A stretch of DNA of 64,000 nt, taken from positions 186,001 through 250,000 of the forward strand of contig NZ_BCTU01000001.1 of NCBI RefSeq assembly GCF_001590925.1. Direction: 5' to 3'. The DNA comes from Serratia plymuthica NBRC 102599. GTDB lineage: Bacteria; Pseudomonadota; Gammaproteobacteria; Enterobacterales; Enterobacteriaceae. The notes beneath the pieces are model-generated. The model saw only the letters and a program-made list of their open reading frames with translations, searched no databases and had not been told where the DNA came from. The translations under genes were made by a program, and so were the position numbers. Below, piece after piece: positions 52,932 through 61,220 of this stretch (positions are counted from its first letter, which is position 1; each line of letters opens with the position of its first letter).

Positions 52932-52964
52932 AAAAAGCCCGCTCAGGTTTCCCTGAGCGGGCTT
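52932..52964 (-). terminator. Terminator of the tRNA-Asn gene
   Basis: AAGCCCGCTCAGG and CCTGAGCGGGCTT form a 13-bp perfect stem around a short loop. Read on the minus strand it ends in GCTTTTTGC, directly after the tRNA gene. Its sequence type resembles the repeat near 1042-1072. Confidence 0.85.
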
Positions 52965-52972
52965 CTCTAATT

Positions 52973-53048
52973 TGGCTCCTCTGACTGGACTCGAACCAGT
53001 GACATACGGATTAACAGTCCGCCGTTCTACCGACTGAACTACAGAGGA
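52973..53048 (-). tRNA. tRNA-Asn (anticodon GUU)
   Basis: The minus strand reads TCCTCTGTAGTTCAGTCGGT at the 5' end, anticodon GTT within GGACTGTTAATCC, the T-arm GGTTCGAGTCC and an encoded CCA end, 76 bases in all. It equals the enterobacterial asn tRNA from memory. Its 3' end faces the accessory region, the usual side for integration of islands. Confidence 0.96.
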
Positions 53049-53203
53049 ATCGTGTGAACGGGGCGAATAATAGCGGTGCGGCCCGGGCTTGTAAAGCGTG
53101 AAAACGTCTCGCCGTTCCGTTTGCTGCAAGATTATTCAACCTGCTGCTTTTTATCGCTTTTATTGGCGCAGTGCTGCACAACGGCCCACGGCGGGCCGCG
53201 AGA

Positions 53204-53220
53204 TGCCTTATGGTGGTGCA
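53204..53220 (+). promoter_or_regulatory. Candidate NtrC (NR-I) enhancer site of nac
   Basis: TGCCTTATGGTGGTGCA matches the NtrC consensus TGCACYANNNTGGTGCA except at two positions. It lies 108 bases before the sigma-54 promoter, the usual enhancer distance. Confidence 0.6.
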
Positions 53221-53327
53221 AGCCTGCGTCACCGGCCGCCGCTTGCGCGCTGGTGTCTGGTCGCGCAAATATCATTTTTTCTTATTTTTCCGTCGATTAG
53301 TTAGCACTTTCTCTTATTCCGTTACGC

Positions 53328-53343
53328 TGGCCCGGATTTTGCA
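53328..53343 (+). promoter_or_regulatory. Sigma-54 promoter of nac
   Basis: TGGCCC GGATT TTGCA has the invariant GG and GC separated by 10 bases (53329-53330 and 53341-53342), fitting the -24/-12 consensus TGGCAC-N5-TTGCA. Transcription would start about 12 bases further on, some 45 bases before the nac ATG. The gap 53049-53399 holds no other gene. Confidence 0.8.
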
Positions 53344-53399
53344 ATTCTGTTGTCAACATGGCTTTGCCATACGCAGTTCAGCGGCTCGACGGAGGCAAT

Positions 53400-54323
53400 A
53401 TGAATCTCAGACGTCTAAAATATTTCGTGAAAATCGTCGATATCGGCAGCCTGACCCAGGCGGCGGAGGTGCTGCATATCGCGCAGCCCGCACTCAGCCA
53501 ACAGTTGGCGACGCTGGAAGGGGAGCTGAAGCAACAATTGCTGATCCGCACCAAGCGCGGCGTGCAGCCCACCGAAGCCGGCAATATTCTTTATGCCCAC
53601 GCCCAAACCATTCTGCGCCAGTGCGAACAGGCGCAGAGCGCGGTCATCGGCGCAGGCCAGGCGGTGAGCGGGCAGGTTTCCGTTGGGCTGGCGCCGGGCA
53701 GCATGGCCGCGCAACTGGCGCTGCCGTTGTTGCAGGCGGTGCGCGATCGTCACCCGGGGATTTTACTCAGCCTGAACGAGAACATCGGTTCGATGCTGGC
53801 CGGGCAGGTGGCGAGCCAGAGCCTGGATATGGCGGTGATCTATGGCGCAAAAATGCCCGATGGCCTGCAAGCCACAGCATTGATGAAGGAAGATCTGTAT
53901 CTGGTGGCGACGCGTGCGGTGCCAAGCCCCGGTAGCAGCGTCGATCTGTTGGACGTGGCGCGACTGAATCTGTTCCTGCCGCGCGAAGGCGATGTGGTGC
54001 GCACGCAGGTCGACGAAGCGATGGCGCTGCGCAAGCTGGCCGCCAACGTGATTGGCGAAATCGAATCCCCAAGTACGCTGAGCGCGGCTATCGCCAGCGG
54101 CCTGGGGGCGACCATTCTGCCGGAATCCGTTGCGCGGGCGATGATTGGCCCGGCCAAGGCGTGGATGGCGCGTATCGCCGCCCCGGCGCTGAGCGTGCCG
54201 CTTTCACTGTGCATTTCCAGCCAGCAATCGCTTTCCGCCCCGGCGTTGGTGGTGAAGGATATTTTGCTGTCGATTGCCGCTGGCCGCAGCCAGGAAAAAC
54301 GCACGCTGGCGCTGGTGCAATAG
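53400..54323 (+). CDS. nac: Nac, nitrogen assimilation control LysR regulator
   Basis: A 307-residue LysR-type regulator. The N-terminus MNLRRLKYFVKIVDIGSLTQAAEVLHIAQPALSQQLATLEGEL is nearly the Nac sequence of E. coli and Klebsiella, and 'QTILRQCEQAQSAVIGAGQAVSGQVSVGLAPG', 'LNLFLPREGDVVRTQVDEA' and 'KVIGEIESP'-type segments follow (here NVIGEIESPSTLSAAIASGLGATILPES). It couples nitrogen limitation to sigma-70 genes. The start at 53400 has GGAGG close upstream. Control by NtrC through sigma-54 is supported by the promoter and enhancer sites. Convergent with amn, as in enterics with the tRNA-Asn gene nearby. Confidence 0.95.
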   Translation: MNLRRLKYFVKIVDIGSLTQAAEVLHIAQPALSQQLATLEGELKQQLLIRTKRGVQPTEAGNILYAHAQTILRQCEQAQSAVIGAGQAVSGQVSVGLAPGSMAAQLALPLLQAVRDRHPGILLSLNENIGSMLAGQVASQSLDMAVIYGAKMPDGLQATALMKEDLYLVATRAVPSPGSSVDLLDVARLNLFLPREGDVVRTQVDEAMALRKLAANVIGEIESPSTLSAAIASGLGATILPESVARAMIGPAKAWMARIAAPALSVPLSLCISSQQSLSAPALVVKDILLSIAAGRSQEKRTLALVQ

Positions 54324-54329
54324 GGATTT

Positions 54330-54353
54330 AAAAAGGCCCACACGCGGTGGGCC
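54330..54353 (-). terminator. Terminator of amn (probably bidirectional with nac)
   Basis: GGCCCAC / GTGGGCC stem with a short loop between the convergent nac and amn genes. On the minus strand it is followed by TTTTT. Confidence 0.75.
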
Positions 54354-54364
54354 TGAAGGGCAGG

Positions 54365-55825
54365 TTAGCGGAACGGTGGCTCGTTGAAGGTGCGCAGCTT
54401 GCGCGAATGCAGCTTGTCGCCTTCGGCGCGCAATAGATCGATGGCGCAAATGCCGATCTGCAGGTGTTCCGAGATCGCCCCCTCATAGAAGCGGTTGGCC
54501 TGGCCCGGCAGCTTGATCTCACCGTGCAGCGGCTTGTCGGAAACGCACAGCAGCGTGCCGTAAGGCACCCGGAAGCGGTAACCCTGCGCCGCGATGGTGG
54601 CGCTTTCCATATCCACCGCCACCGCGCGGCTGAGGTTAAAGCGCAGCGCCGAGGCGGAGTAGCGCAGCTCCCAGTTGCGATCGTCCGTGGTCACCACCGT
54701 GCCGGTGCGCAGGCGCTGTTTCACCTCTTCGCCCGGCATGCCGCTGACCATTTTGGTGGCGTCATACAGCGCGCGCTGCACTTCGGCGATGCTCGGGATC
54801 GGGATATCCGGCGGCAGCACCGCGTCCAGCACGTGATCGTCACGCAGGTAGGCGTGGGCCAGCACGTAGTCGCCGATCGACTGGCTTTCGCGCAGCCCGC
54901 CGCAGTGGCCAATCATCAGCCAGGCGCTGGGGCGCAGCACCGCCAGATGGTCGCAAATGGTTTTGGCGTTGGACGGGCCGACGCCGATGTTGATCAGCGT
55001 AATGCCCTGGCCGTTGCGCGAAATCAGGTGGTAGGCCGGCATCTGGTGGTTTTTCCAGGCCAGATCGGACACCGCCTGTTCCGGCGCGGTGGTTTCCGGC
55101 GTGATGTAGATGCCGCCGGCGCTGGACAGCGCAATATAAGGGCTGTCCGGGTTGGCTATCTCGGCGCAGGCCCAGCGGACAAATTCATCCACATAGCGGG
55201 TGTAGTTGGTGAACAGCACGAAGGGCTGGAAATGTTCCACCGGGGTGCCGGTATAGTGCCGCAACCGCGCCAGCGAGAAATCGGCCCGCAGCGCGTCGAA
55301 GTGCGACAGCGGGAAGGTGCTGGTGGCATTGAACAGGCCGTCGGCGGTTTCATCGCCGATTTGCGCCAGCTCGGTGGTGGGGAAATGCTGCGCGAGGCTG
55401 GCGCTCATCGAGCGATCCAGCATCAGGTTCGAGCCGTCAATCACATAAGGAAAAGGGATCTCCTGCTGTGAAGGCGCCACTTCGATATGGGCGTCGTAGT
55501 CGTGCGCCAGCATCGCCAGTTGCTCGGCCAAATAGCTGCGAAACAGCTGCGGGCGGGTAATGGTGGTGGTGTAGCGGCCGGTATGGGTAAAACGGCCGAA
55601 GGCGCGGGTTTTGCTCTGGCCGGATTTTTGCCCGTCCCAGCTTACGCGCAGCTCTGGATAAACGAACAGCCCAGCGGCGCGGGTTTGTACGTCAGGCACG
55701 CTGCCGTGGCTGATAAAATCGCCCACCGCCTGGCGCAGCGCGGTAACCGAGGCGTCATACAGCGCTTCCAACTGGTCGATCGCCTGAGCGGGGGTAAGGC
55801 CGGTGCCGGATTGGTGACTACTCAT
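54365..55825 (-). CDS. amn: AMP nucleosidase
   Basis: A 486-residue AMP nucleosidase that splits AMP into adenine and ribose 5-phosphate and so balances the adenylate pool. Very close to E. coli Amn: GLTPAQAIDQLEALYDASVTALRQAVG at the start, 'PSQQEIPFPYVIDGSNLMLDRSMSASLAQHFPTTELAQIGDETADG', 'GHCGGLRESQSIGDYVLAHAYLRDDHVLDAVLPPDIPIPSIAEVQ', 'VAVDMESATIAAQGYRFRVPYGTLLCVSDKPLHGEIKLPGQANRFYEGAISEHLQIG', end RTFNEPPFR. Start MSSHQSGTG at 55825 has AAGGAGAG five to six bases upstream; an in-frame extension to 55915 has no such site. Confidence 0.97.
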   Translation of the reverse strand: MSSHQSGTGLTPAQAIDQLEALYDASVTALRQAVGDFISHGSVPDVQTRAAGLFVYPELRVSWDGQKSGQSKTRAFGRFTHTGRYTTTITRPQLFRSYLAEQLAMLAHDYDAHIEVAPSQQEIPFPYVIDGSNLMLDRSMSASLAQHFPTTELAQIGDETADGLFNATSTFPLSHFDALRADFSLARLRHYTGTPVEHFQPFVLFTNYTRYVDEFVRWACAEIANPDSPYIALSSAGGIYITPETTAPEQAVSDLAWKNHQMPAYHLISRNGQGITLINIGVGPSNAKTICDHLAVLRPSAWLMIGHCGGLRESQSIGDYVLAHAYLRDDHVLDAVLPPDIPIPSIAEVQRALYDATKMVSGMPGEEVKQRLRTGTVVTTDDRNWELRYSASALRFNLSRAVAVDMESATIAAQGYRFRVPYGTLLCVSDKPLHGEIKLPGQANRFYEGAISEHLQIGICAIDLLRAEGDKLHSRKLRTFNEPPFR

Positions 55826-56056
55826 TCTCTCTCCTTGGTTCTCCCGTCCCTGCGGTGGGAGGCATGCCGATATACCCTTCATCTTTGACGTTACCTCTGC
55901 GTTAGCGGCAAGCACTCACCCCAGTCACTGGCTTGAGTAAGCTCTTGCTGCCTTGAGGTAACGCCAACTCATTTGGTTATAGCAATTTATCACAACAGGT
56001 TAGCTGAAGCTGGGCGCAAAAGCTTTGCCGAAATGGAACCGGGGAAGACGTAAAGC

Positions 56057-56078
56057 GCAGCGGCAGGGCTGCCGCTGC
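56057..56078 (-). terminator. GC-rich hairpin downstream of opgB
   Basis: GCAGCGGCAG and CTGCCGCTGC are perfect 10-bp inverted repeats with a two-base loop, 11 bases beyond the opgB stop. On the minus strand it is followed by GCTTTACG, a weak T-run. Confidence 0.5.
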
Positions 56079-56088
56079 GGCGTTGAGA

Positions 56089-58392
56089 TCAGGAGGCCGG
56101 CTCTGCCTGTTCCACCTTCAGCGAAACCAGACCGATGCCGCGTTTTTTCGGGGTAAAGCCGCCGCTGGCGCCTTCCTGCGGTTCGGTCGGGGCCGGTGGC
56201 GTGATGCTGATGTTTTGCGCGCCGCCGGGGTTGTTGAAGCGCAGGGTGACGGTGGTGTCCTGCTCGCCGAGCGACACGAACTGCTCTTCGTCGCCCACGC
56301 GCACCGAGATTGGCGCACCGACGTTTTTGCCGTAGGCTCGGGCGTGCAGCACCAGATCGAAGGTCGGCGGCAGCGGGGCGACATAGTCGATGTTGACCGC
56401 CGGCGCGAGGTTGGCGTCCGACCAGCGGCCCCAGTCCTCGACGCTGGATACGCCGGTAATGGCCTTCACCTGTTGCGGCATGCCCGGCAGCATAAAGGCG
56501 ATGGCGTCCGCCTGATATTTAACGGCGGCGTCGTCCACCTTCAGTTTGTCGACGGCGTTCCGGTAGGCGGCAACGCTGTCCGCTGCGGGCTCGGTAAAGC
56601 TGACTTTGCCGCGGTAGTTGCCGCCCTTGGCCTGCACGATGCGCGGCGGGGCGGCCAGATTGCCGGAGGCCACGCAGGTGTCGGTGCTCAGCGCCAGTTC
56701 GGGCGCCCACACCCGGCCAATCTCATAGCATTTATCCACCCAGACAAACTTTTCACCCGCCCCCAGGCCGGCGAGCTGCTTTTTCAGCGGTGTGGAAAGA
56801 TAGACGTTAAACATGGGTTCGATTTTATTGTCCGTCACCTTGAGGATAAACGGCACCTTAAAGCTGATGCCGGAGAAGGTGAAACTGTTGCGCTGGGTAT
56901 CCAGCTGATAGTCGGAAATGCTGTTCGGGAAGCCCCATTGCTTCACCACCGCCGGTTTCCAGCCGTTGATTTTTTCTTCGATATTCAAGAAGACGGTCGC
57001 CAGCGTGGGGCTGGACAGGCTGCTGCGGCCGAGGCCGATATAGTTGTCGCCGCCCATCACGTCCAGCACAGTGGCGCCGTTGTCCAGCGTGCTGCGTTTT
57101 TCGTTATGCTGCGCGCTTTGCGGCTGCCTGCCGTCGATAATAAAGAACAGGTTGCGACGTTTTTGTTTGGTCAGAATGTCGTAGGCGGTGTTGTTCATCG
57201 CCAGATGATCCGAAGACACTACGATCACGGTGTTTTTGAAATACTCCGACCCTTTGATTTTGTCGATCAGGGCCGCGATATGCTGCTGGCTACAGGCCAC
57301 CGCGCTCAGCGAACGGTTCTCTTTGTTCTGCCGGCTGTAGGATTTTTTACTGCAGCTCGCGGAGATGAACCCGTCCGGGTGGTGGGTGTCCACGGTCAGC
57401 GCAAACAGCGAGAACTTTTTGTTCTGCTGCGACAGCTCGACGAACTTGTCGAAAACCACGTCCAGCACGGTATCGTCGTACCAGCCCCAGTCATTCTTGT
57501 AGCCCGGATCGCGGACCTGCTCGCGCAACTCCTTGTAGCCGTAGGCATGGTCAAAGCCGTGCGATTTCAGGAAAGTGTCTTTGCCGGCGAAGGCCAGTTC
57601 GGCGCCCTGATAGAAATAATTGTCGTAGCCGGCGGCTTTCAGCACGTCGCCCAGGCAGACGTTTTCCGGGTAGAAGGTGGAAACGGCGCTGGAGGCGTTG
57701 CCGTCGAACGGGGCGAACAGCGGAATGCCGCACTGCGAAGCCACCATGCCGGCAATGGTATAGCCGGTGCCCGGCAACTGTTGGGTATTGCTGAAGTCGA
57801 TGCCGTTCTCACGGTGCTGATTCAGCTCGTCGGCGAGATCGGGAAAGATTTCCGGGTCGAAATAGGTACGCTCAAGGCTTTCGGCATAGATGTACACCAG
57901 GTTCGGCGCTTTACCTTGCAGGCTCTTTTTCGGCGCTTTGTAGTAGGTGTAAAAATCGGCGGTGTCGCCGGTAATCTGGCTTCTGAGCAGCAGCGAAATA
58001 TCCTGAAAAGCCGGAGTGGTGCCGACGGAAAACAGCGCCAGCAGCACGGCGAGCACGCTGTAAACCACGCTGCTGCTTTTCGCTTTGTGCCGCACCAGGC
58101 TCCAGGCCAGCACGGCGAAAATCAGCGCCAGCACCGCCAGCAGGCCGATAAACGGCAGCACGTACTTGCTGACGCCGGCCCCTTTCAGGCTGCTGGTGAG
58201 GGTGTAGATCACCGCGTCGGTGATGCCGTCGCCGGTAAAATAGTTACTGGCGATCAGAATAACGTTGAGGATCAGATAGCTGCCCAGCAGGATCAGCAAA
58301 ATGGAAAGCCACCAGCGGTTGGCGGCGGCCTTGTTCCGGTAGATCAAAATTGAGGCTAAAAAAAGTGCAAACGAGACTAATGCTGAAACCAT
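56089..58392 (-). CDS. opgB: Phosphoglycerol transferase I (OpgB/MdoB)
   Basis: A 767-residue inner-membrane enzyme that moves phosphoglycerol from phosphatidylglycerol to periplasmic glucans. Four N-terminal membrane helices (LVSFALFLASILIY, WWLSILLILLGSYLILNVILI, YVLPFIGLLAVLALIFAVLAW and VVYSVLAVLLALFSV) precede the periplasmic sulfatase-type domain: 'LVYIYAESLERTYFDPEIFPDL' (metal/nucleophile site), 'LPGTGYTIAGMVASQCGIPLFAPFDGNASSAVSTFYPENVCLGDVLKAAGYDNYFYQGAELAFAGKD', 'VDTHHPDGF', 'VIVVSSDHLAMNN'. Length and order equal E. coli OpgB (763). Alone, minus strand. The gap upstream to the plus-strand gene at 58691 holds its promoter; a TGACAATATTGTGACC-like stretch is visible at 58555. Confidence 0.95.
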   Translation of the reverse strand: MVSALVSFALFLASILIYRNKAAANRWWLSILLILLGSYLILNVILIASNYFTGDGITDAVIYTLTSSLKGAGVSKYVLPFIGLLAVLALIFAVLAWSLVRHKAKSSSVVYSVLAVLLALFSVGTTPAFQDISLLLRSQITGDTADFYTYYKAPKKSLQGKAPNLVYIYAESLERTYFDPEIFPDLADELNQHRENGIDFSNTQQLPGTGYTIAGMVASQCGIPLFAPFDGNASSAVSTFYPENVCLGDVLKAAGYDNYFYQGAELAFAGKDTFLKSHGFDHAYGYKELREQVRDPGYKNDWGWYDDTVLDVVFDKFVELSQQNKKFSLFALTVDTHHPDGFISASCSKKSYSRQNKENRSLSAVACSQQHIAALIDKIKGSEYFKNTVIVVSSDHLAMNNTAYDILTKQKRRNLFFIIDGRQPQSAQHNEKRSTLDNGATVLDVMGGDNYIGLGRSSLSSPTLATVFLNIEEKINGWKPAVVKQWGFPNSISDYQLDTQRNSFTFSGISFKVPFILKVTDNKIEPMFNVYLSTPLKKQLAGLGAGEKFVWVDKCYEIGRVWAPELALSTDTCVASGNLAAPPRIVQAKGGNYRGKVSFTEPAADSVAAYRNAVDKLKVDDAAVKYQADAIAFMLPGMPQQVKAITGVSSVEDWGRWSDANLAPAVNIDYVAPLPPTFDLVLHARAYGKNVGAPISVRVGDEEQFVSLGEQDTTVTLRFNNPGGAQNISITPPAPTEPQEGASGGFTPKKRGIGLVSLKVEQAEPAS

Positions 58393-58690
58393 CCACCGTA
58401 CCCTGTCTGATTAAAAAGAAAATCTTAACTGCCCTGGCAAAGGCTGCCGATCCTGTCGCAGCGCGAAAGAGGAAGGGTATAGCGCATTGAACGCGCCAGG
58501 GTCAATGCGCGTTTGCACAGCGGGGTGGCCGCCAGGCGCGAATGAACAATTTTGTGACAATATTGTGACCCTAGTCACTACTGAGAGGCGTGGGTCGCTG
58601 AAATATTGCTCACCGGGCATTTGGCTCTACCATTAATGAATGGCGCTGATTGCAGACCGGCGAGGCGCATTAACCTGTTCAGGAGAAAAC

Positions 58691-59422
58691 ATGCAGAGCA
58701 TTTCCACCACCGTACTGGATGATTTGGCGCCGCAGGGCGTGCTGCGCGCGGCGATCAATTTAGGTAATCCGGTGCTGGCGCAATGGGGGCCGGATGGGGA
58801 ACCGCAAGGCGTGTCGGTCACGCTGGCCGGCGCGCTGGCGCATGAGCTGGGCGTGGCGCTGGAACTGGTGACCTATGATGCGGCGGGCAAGGTTTTCGCC
58901 GCGCTGGAAACCGCCGCCTGGGATGTCGCCTTTATGGCCATCGAGCCGGTGCGGGCGGAGCAAATCGCCTTCAGTGCGCCTTACGTCATTATTGAGGGCA
59001 CCTATCTGGTGGCGCAGGAGGCGCTTTATCGGCAGGTTGCCGAGCTCGACAGGCCTGGCATACGCATTGCGGTGGGTCAGGGCGCGGCCTATGACCTGTA
59101 TCTGTCGCGTACTTTAAAGCAGGCGGAACTGGTGCGGGCAGAGACTTCGCCTGCCGCGATCACCTTATTCTTCGAACAGGGATTGGACGCCGCTGCGGGC
59201 GTGCGTCAACCGCTGCTTGCCGCCGCTGCGGCGAACCCGGGCTACCGGGTGCTGGACGGGCATTTTACCGCGATTCACCAGGCGATGGCGGTGCCGCGCG
59301 GTAAAGAGCAGGGGGCGGCGTATGTGCGCTGTTTTGTGGAAAGATGCAAGGCCAGCGGGTTGGTGCAGCAGGCACTGAAACGCAGCGGCCAGGGCGAGGT
59401 AACGGTGGCCCCTGCGGCGTGA
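58691..59422 (+). CDS. SBP_bac_3-type substrate-binding protein without signal peptide
   Basis: A 243-residue protein of the polar amino-acid binding family (SBP_bac_3): 'GVLRAAINLGNPVLAQWGPDGEPQGVSVTLAGALAHELGVALELVTYDAAGKVFAALETAAWDVAFMAIEPVRAEQIAFSAPYVIIEGTYLV' is the lobe 1 pattern, 'RIAVGQGAAYDLYLSRTL' lobe 2. The ATG at 58691 with AGGAG eight bases upstream is the clear start, and the N-terminus MQSISTTVLDDLAPQG has no hydrophobic segment, so the protein should stay in the cytoplasm. No permease or ATPase is next to it. It may be a cytoplasmic ligand sensor, or a family variant exported otherwise. Confidence 0.8.
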   Translation: MQSISTTVLDDLAPQGVLRAAINLGNPVLAQWGPDGEPQGVSVTLAGALAHELGVALELVTYDAAGKVFAALETAAWDVAFMAIEPVRAEQIAFSAPYVIIEGTYLVAQEALYRQVAELDRPGIRIAVGQGAAYDLYLSRTLKQAELVRAETSPAAITLFFEQGLDAAAGVRQPLLAAAAANPGYRVLDGHFTAIHQAMAVPRGKEQGAAYVRCFVERCKASGLVQQALKRSGQGEVTVAPAA

Positions 59423-59457
59423 GGCGGTTGGCAACGGGCTTTTGTGGTTCAAGGGTA

Positions 59458-59479
59458 GGGGCGCTGCATAGAGCGCCCC
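59458..59479. terminator. Hairpin between convergent genes
   Basis: GGGGCGCT / AGCGCCCC perfect 8-bp stem around GCATAG, between the convergent stops of the binding protein (59422) and thiY (59491). No T-tract on either strand, so strength is uncertain. Confidence 0.5.
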
Positions 59480-59490
59480 GCGAATAATCT

Positions 59491-60426
59491 TTAATGCAGT
59501 TCCACGGCGTATTGTTCCACCGGGGTGATTTTCTTGATCAGCTTATTGTCGAACAGGAATTGTTCGTAAGCCTGGTAGCGCGCGCTGTCCAGCCTGGCCG
59601 GATCGGTGGCGAACAGCGGCAAGCTCGCCTGCCATGCCTGCTTGTTCAGTTCGGTGTTCAGCTCCGGATGGGTTTTGGCGAAGGCCAGCCAGGTTTCCTG
59701 CGGGTGAGCCTGCAGGTAATCGTTGCCTTTTTTCAGCGCGGCGAGGAATTTCTTGATCTTCGGCTCGGCTACCGCGTCGCGGTTGGCGACGATGATCAGT
59801 TCGTCATAAGCCGGCACGCCGTAGTCTTCGACGTTGAACACCACCGGATTTTTCCCCTGCAGTTTCAGCTCCAGCGCTTCAATGTTGCGATAACCGCCGA
59901 TCACCGCATCGACCTGGCCCGCCAGCAGGGCGCTGGTCAGTTGGAAATTGACGTTAATCAGTTTCATGTCGTTCGGGTCGATATGCGCATGTTTGGCCAT
60001 GGTTGACAGCGTGGCCTGCTCGATGCCGCTGACGGAATAGCCGATTTTTTTGCCCTTGAGATCCGCCGGCGAAGTGATGCTTTTATCCAGCGTCATCAGG
60101 GTATTGAGCGGCGAGTCAATCAGGGTGCCCACGCGCACCAACGGCAGGCCCTGATCGGCGAAGAAGTGCAATTGCGGCTGATAGGTGATGGCGAGGTCGG
60201 CCTGTTTTGCCGCCACCAGGCGCGGCGGCAGCGCCGGATCGGAAGGGGGCACAATCTTGACCTCGAGGCCTTCAGCCTTGAAGGCGCCAATTTGCTCGGC
60301 CACCATGATGGGCGCGTGGTCGGGATTGATATACCAGTCGAGCACCAGCGTCAGTTTTTCGGCGGCGGCAGCGTTGCCGGCCAGAGCGGCGCTGAGCATC
60401 AGCCCGCAGAAGGTTTGCTTGATCAT
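59491..60426 (-). CDS. thiY: Thiamine-precursor ABC transporter binding protein (ThiY-like)
   Basis: A 311-residue periplasmic binding protein of the NMT1/THI5-like family. Signal peptide MIKQTFCGLMLSAALAGNAAAAEKL, then LVLDWYINPDHAPIMVAEQIGAFKAEGLEVKIVPPSDPALPPRLVAAKQADLAITYQPQ, the pyrimidine-site pattern seen in ThiY (N-formyl-aminopyrimidine) proteins. Last gene of the operon tenA-thiZ-thiX-thiY on the minus strand, whose leader is a TPP riboswitch. It should deliver HMP or formylaminopyrimidine to the permease ThiX. The exact ligand is inference from family and context. Confidence 0.87.
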   Translation of the reverse strand: MIKQTFCGLMLSAALAGNAAAAEKLTLVLDWYINPDHAPIMVAEQIGAFKAEGLEVKIVPPSDPALPPRLVAAKQADLAITYQPQLHFFADQGLPLVRVGTLIDSPLNTLMTLDKSITSPADLKGKKIGYSVSGIEQATLSTMAKHAHIDPNDMKLINVNFQLTSALLAGQVDAVIGGYRNIEALELKLQGKNPVVFNVEDYGVPAYDELIIVANRDAVAEPKIKKFLAALKKGNDYLQAHPQETWLAFAKTHPELNTELNKQAWQASLPLFATDPARLDSARYQAYEQFLFDNKLIKKITPVEQYAVELH

Positions 60427-60452
60427 TTCTTACCCCAGTCGTTAAAAAGTTA

Positions 60453-61220
60453 TCAGTCGTTTTCCGGCGCCCAGTCGATCAGGCGCAGCAGCAGCGCATC
60501 CACCGTCATCCACAGCAAGACGGTCATCAGCACCAGAATAAACAGCGCGGCAAAGCAGACGTCGGTCTGCATGCGCGCGTTGGCGTTCAGCATCACGTAG
60601 CCCAACCCTTCCGCCGAGCCGACCCATTCGCCGATAATCGCGCCGATGGGCGCGACGGCGGCGGCCATGCGCAACCCGGAACCAAAGGCCGGCAGCGCCG
60701 CCATCAGCCGCACATGGCGCAGTTGCGCCCAGGGGGACGCGCCCATGGTGCGGGCCAGATCGAGATAATCGTTATTGACCCGGCGCAGCCCATCAAAAAA
60801 CGCGGAGGTGACCGGGAAGAAGATCACCAGCACCGCCATCGCCACTTTGGCACTCATGCCGAAGCCGAACCACAGCACCAGCAGCGGCGCCAGCGCAAAC
60901 ACCGGTATCGCCTGGCTGGTCAGCACCAGCGGCATCAGCCAGCGTTGCAGCCGGGGCGAATAGATCATGCACAGCGCCAGCGCGGCGCCGAGCAGCACCC
61001 CAATCCCCAGCCCGCAGGCAATTTCCGAGGCGGTGATCAGCGTGTGATAAGCGAGATAGGCGCGCCCGCTCCACAGCGCCTGCGCTACCGCAGAAGGCGA
61101 AGGCAGCAAAAAGGCGGGAATATCGCCCAACGTGATGAGCCACCACAGCAGCAGTAAACCGGCGAACACCGTCAGGCTGCGGCGCACCCGTGACAGGCGG
61201 TTTTCAATGAGCGGCTTCAT
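60453..61220 (-). CDS. thiX: Thiamine-precursor ABC transporter permease (ThiX-like)
   Basis: A 255-residue inner-membrane permease with six hydrophobic segments. 'IENRLSRVRRSLTVFAGLLLLWWLITLGDIPAFLLPSPSAVAQALW' is the opening, and 'PIGAIIGEWVGSAEGLGYVMLNANARMQTDVCFAALFILVLMTVLLWMTVDAL' carries the BPD_transp_1 coupling region. It overlaps the thiZ stop by 4 bases. It would transport a thiamine precursor bound by ThiY. The family (taurine/nitrate/HMP permeases) is certain; substrate by context. Confidence 0.87.
   Translation of the reverse strand: MKPLIENRLSRVRRSLTVFAGLLLLWWLITLGDIPAFLLPSPSAVAQALWSGRAYLAYHTLITASEIACGLGIGVLLGAALALCMIYSPRLQRWLMPLVLTSQAIPVFALAPLLVLWFGFGMSAKVAMAVLVIFFPVTSAFFDGLRRVNNDYLDLARTMGASPWAQLRHVRLMAALPAFGSGLRMAAAVAPIGAIIGEWVGSAEGLGYVMLNANARMQTDVCFAALFILVLMTVLLWMTVDALLLRLIDWAPEND

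Larger units (their letters stand above)
52580..52972. other. Non-coding gap between toxin and tRNA-Asn
   Basis: A 393-base gap. It begins with a GC-rich imperfect hairpin (CCACGC...GCGTGG, about 52600-52645) that may end the toxin transcript, then AT-rich DNA, then the ArdC-like scrap and the tRNA terminator listed separately. Confidence 0.5.

Noticed and set aside
53171..53935. A 254-codon frame overlapping nac
   Set aside because: It is out of frame with nac and is rich in Arg, Gly and Ala, as expected of an alternative frame of a GC-rich gene; it starts inside the nac control region.
54464..55471. A 335-codon open frame on the plus strand
   Set aside because: It is antisense to amn, which matches E. 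coli AMP nucleosidase throughout.
56083..58353. A 756-codon open frame on the plus strand
   Set aside because: It is fully antisense to opgB, which is intact and highly conserved. The frame reflects the GC-rich codon use of opgB, has low-complexity Gly/Ala/Gln/Arg composition and matches no family.
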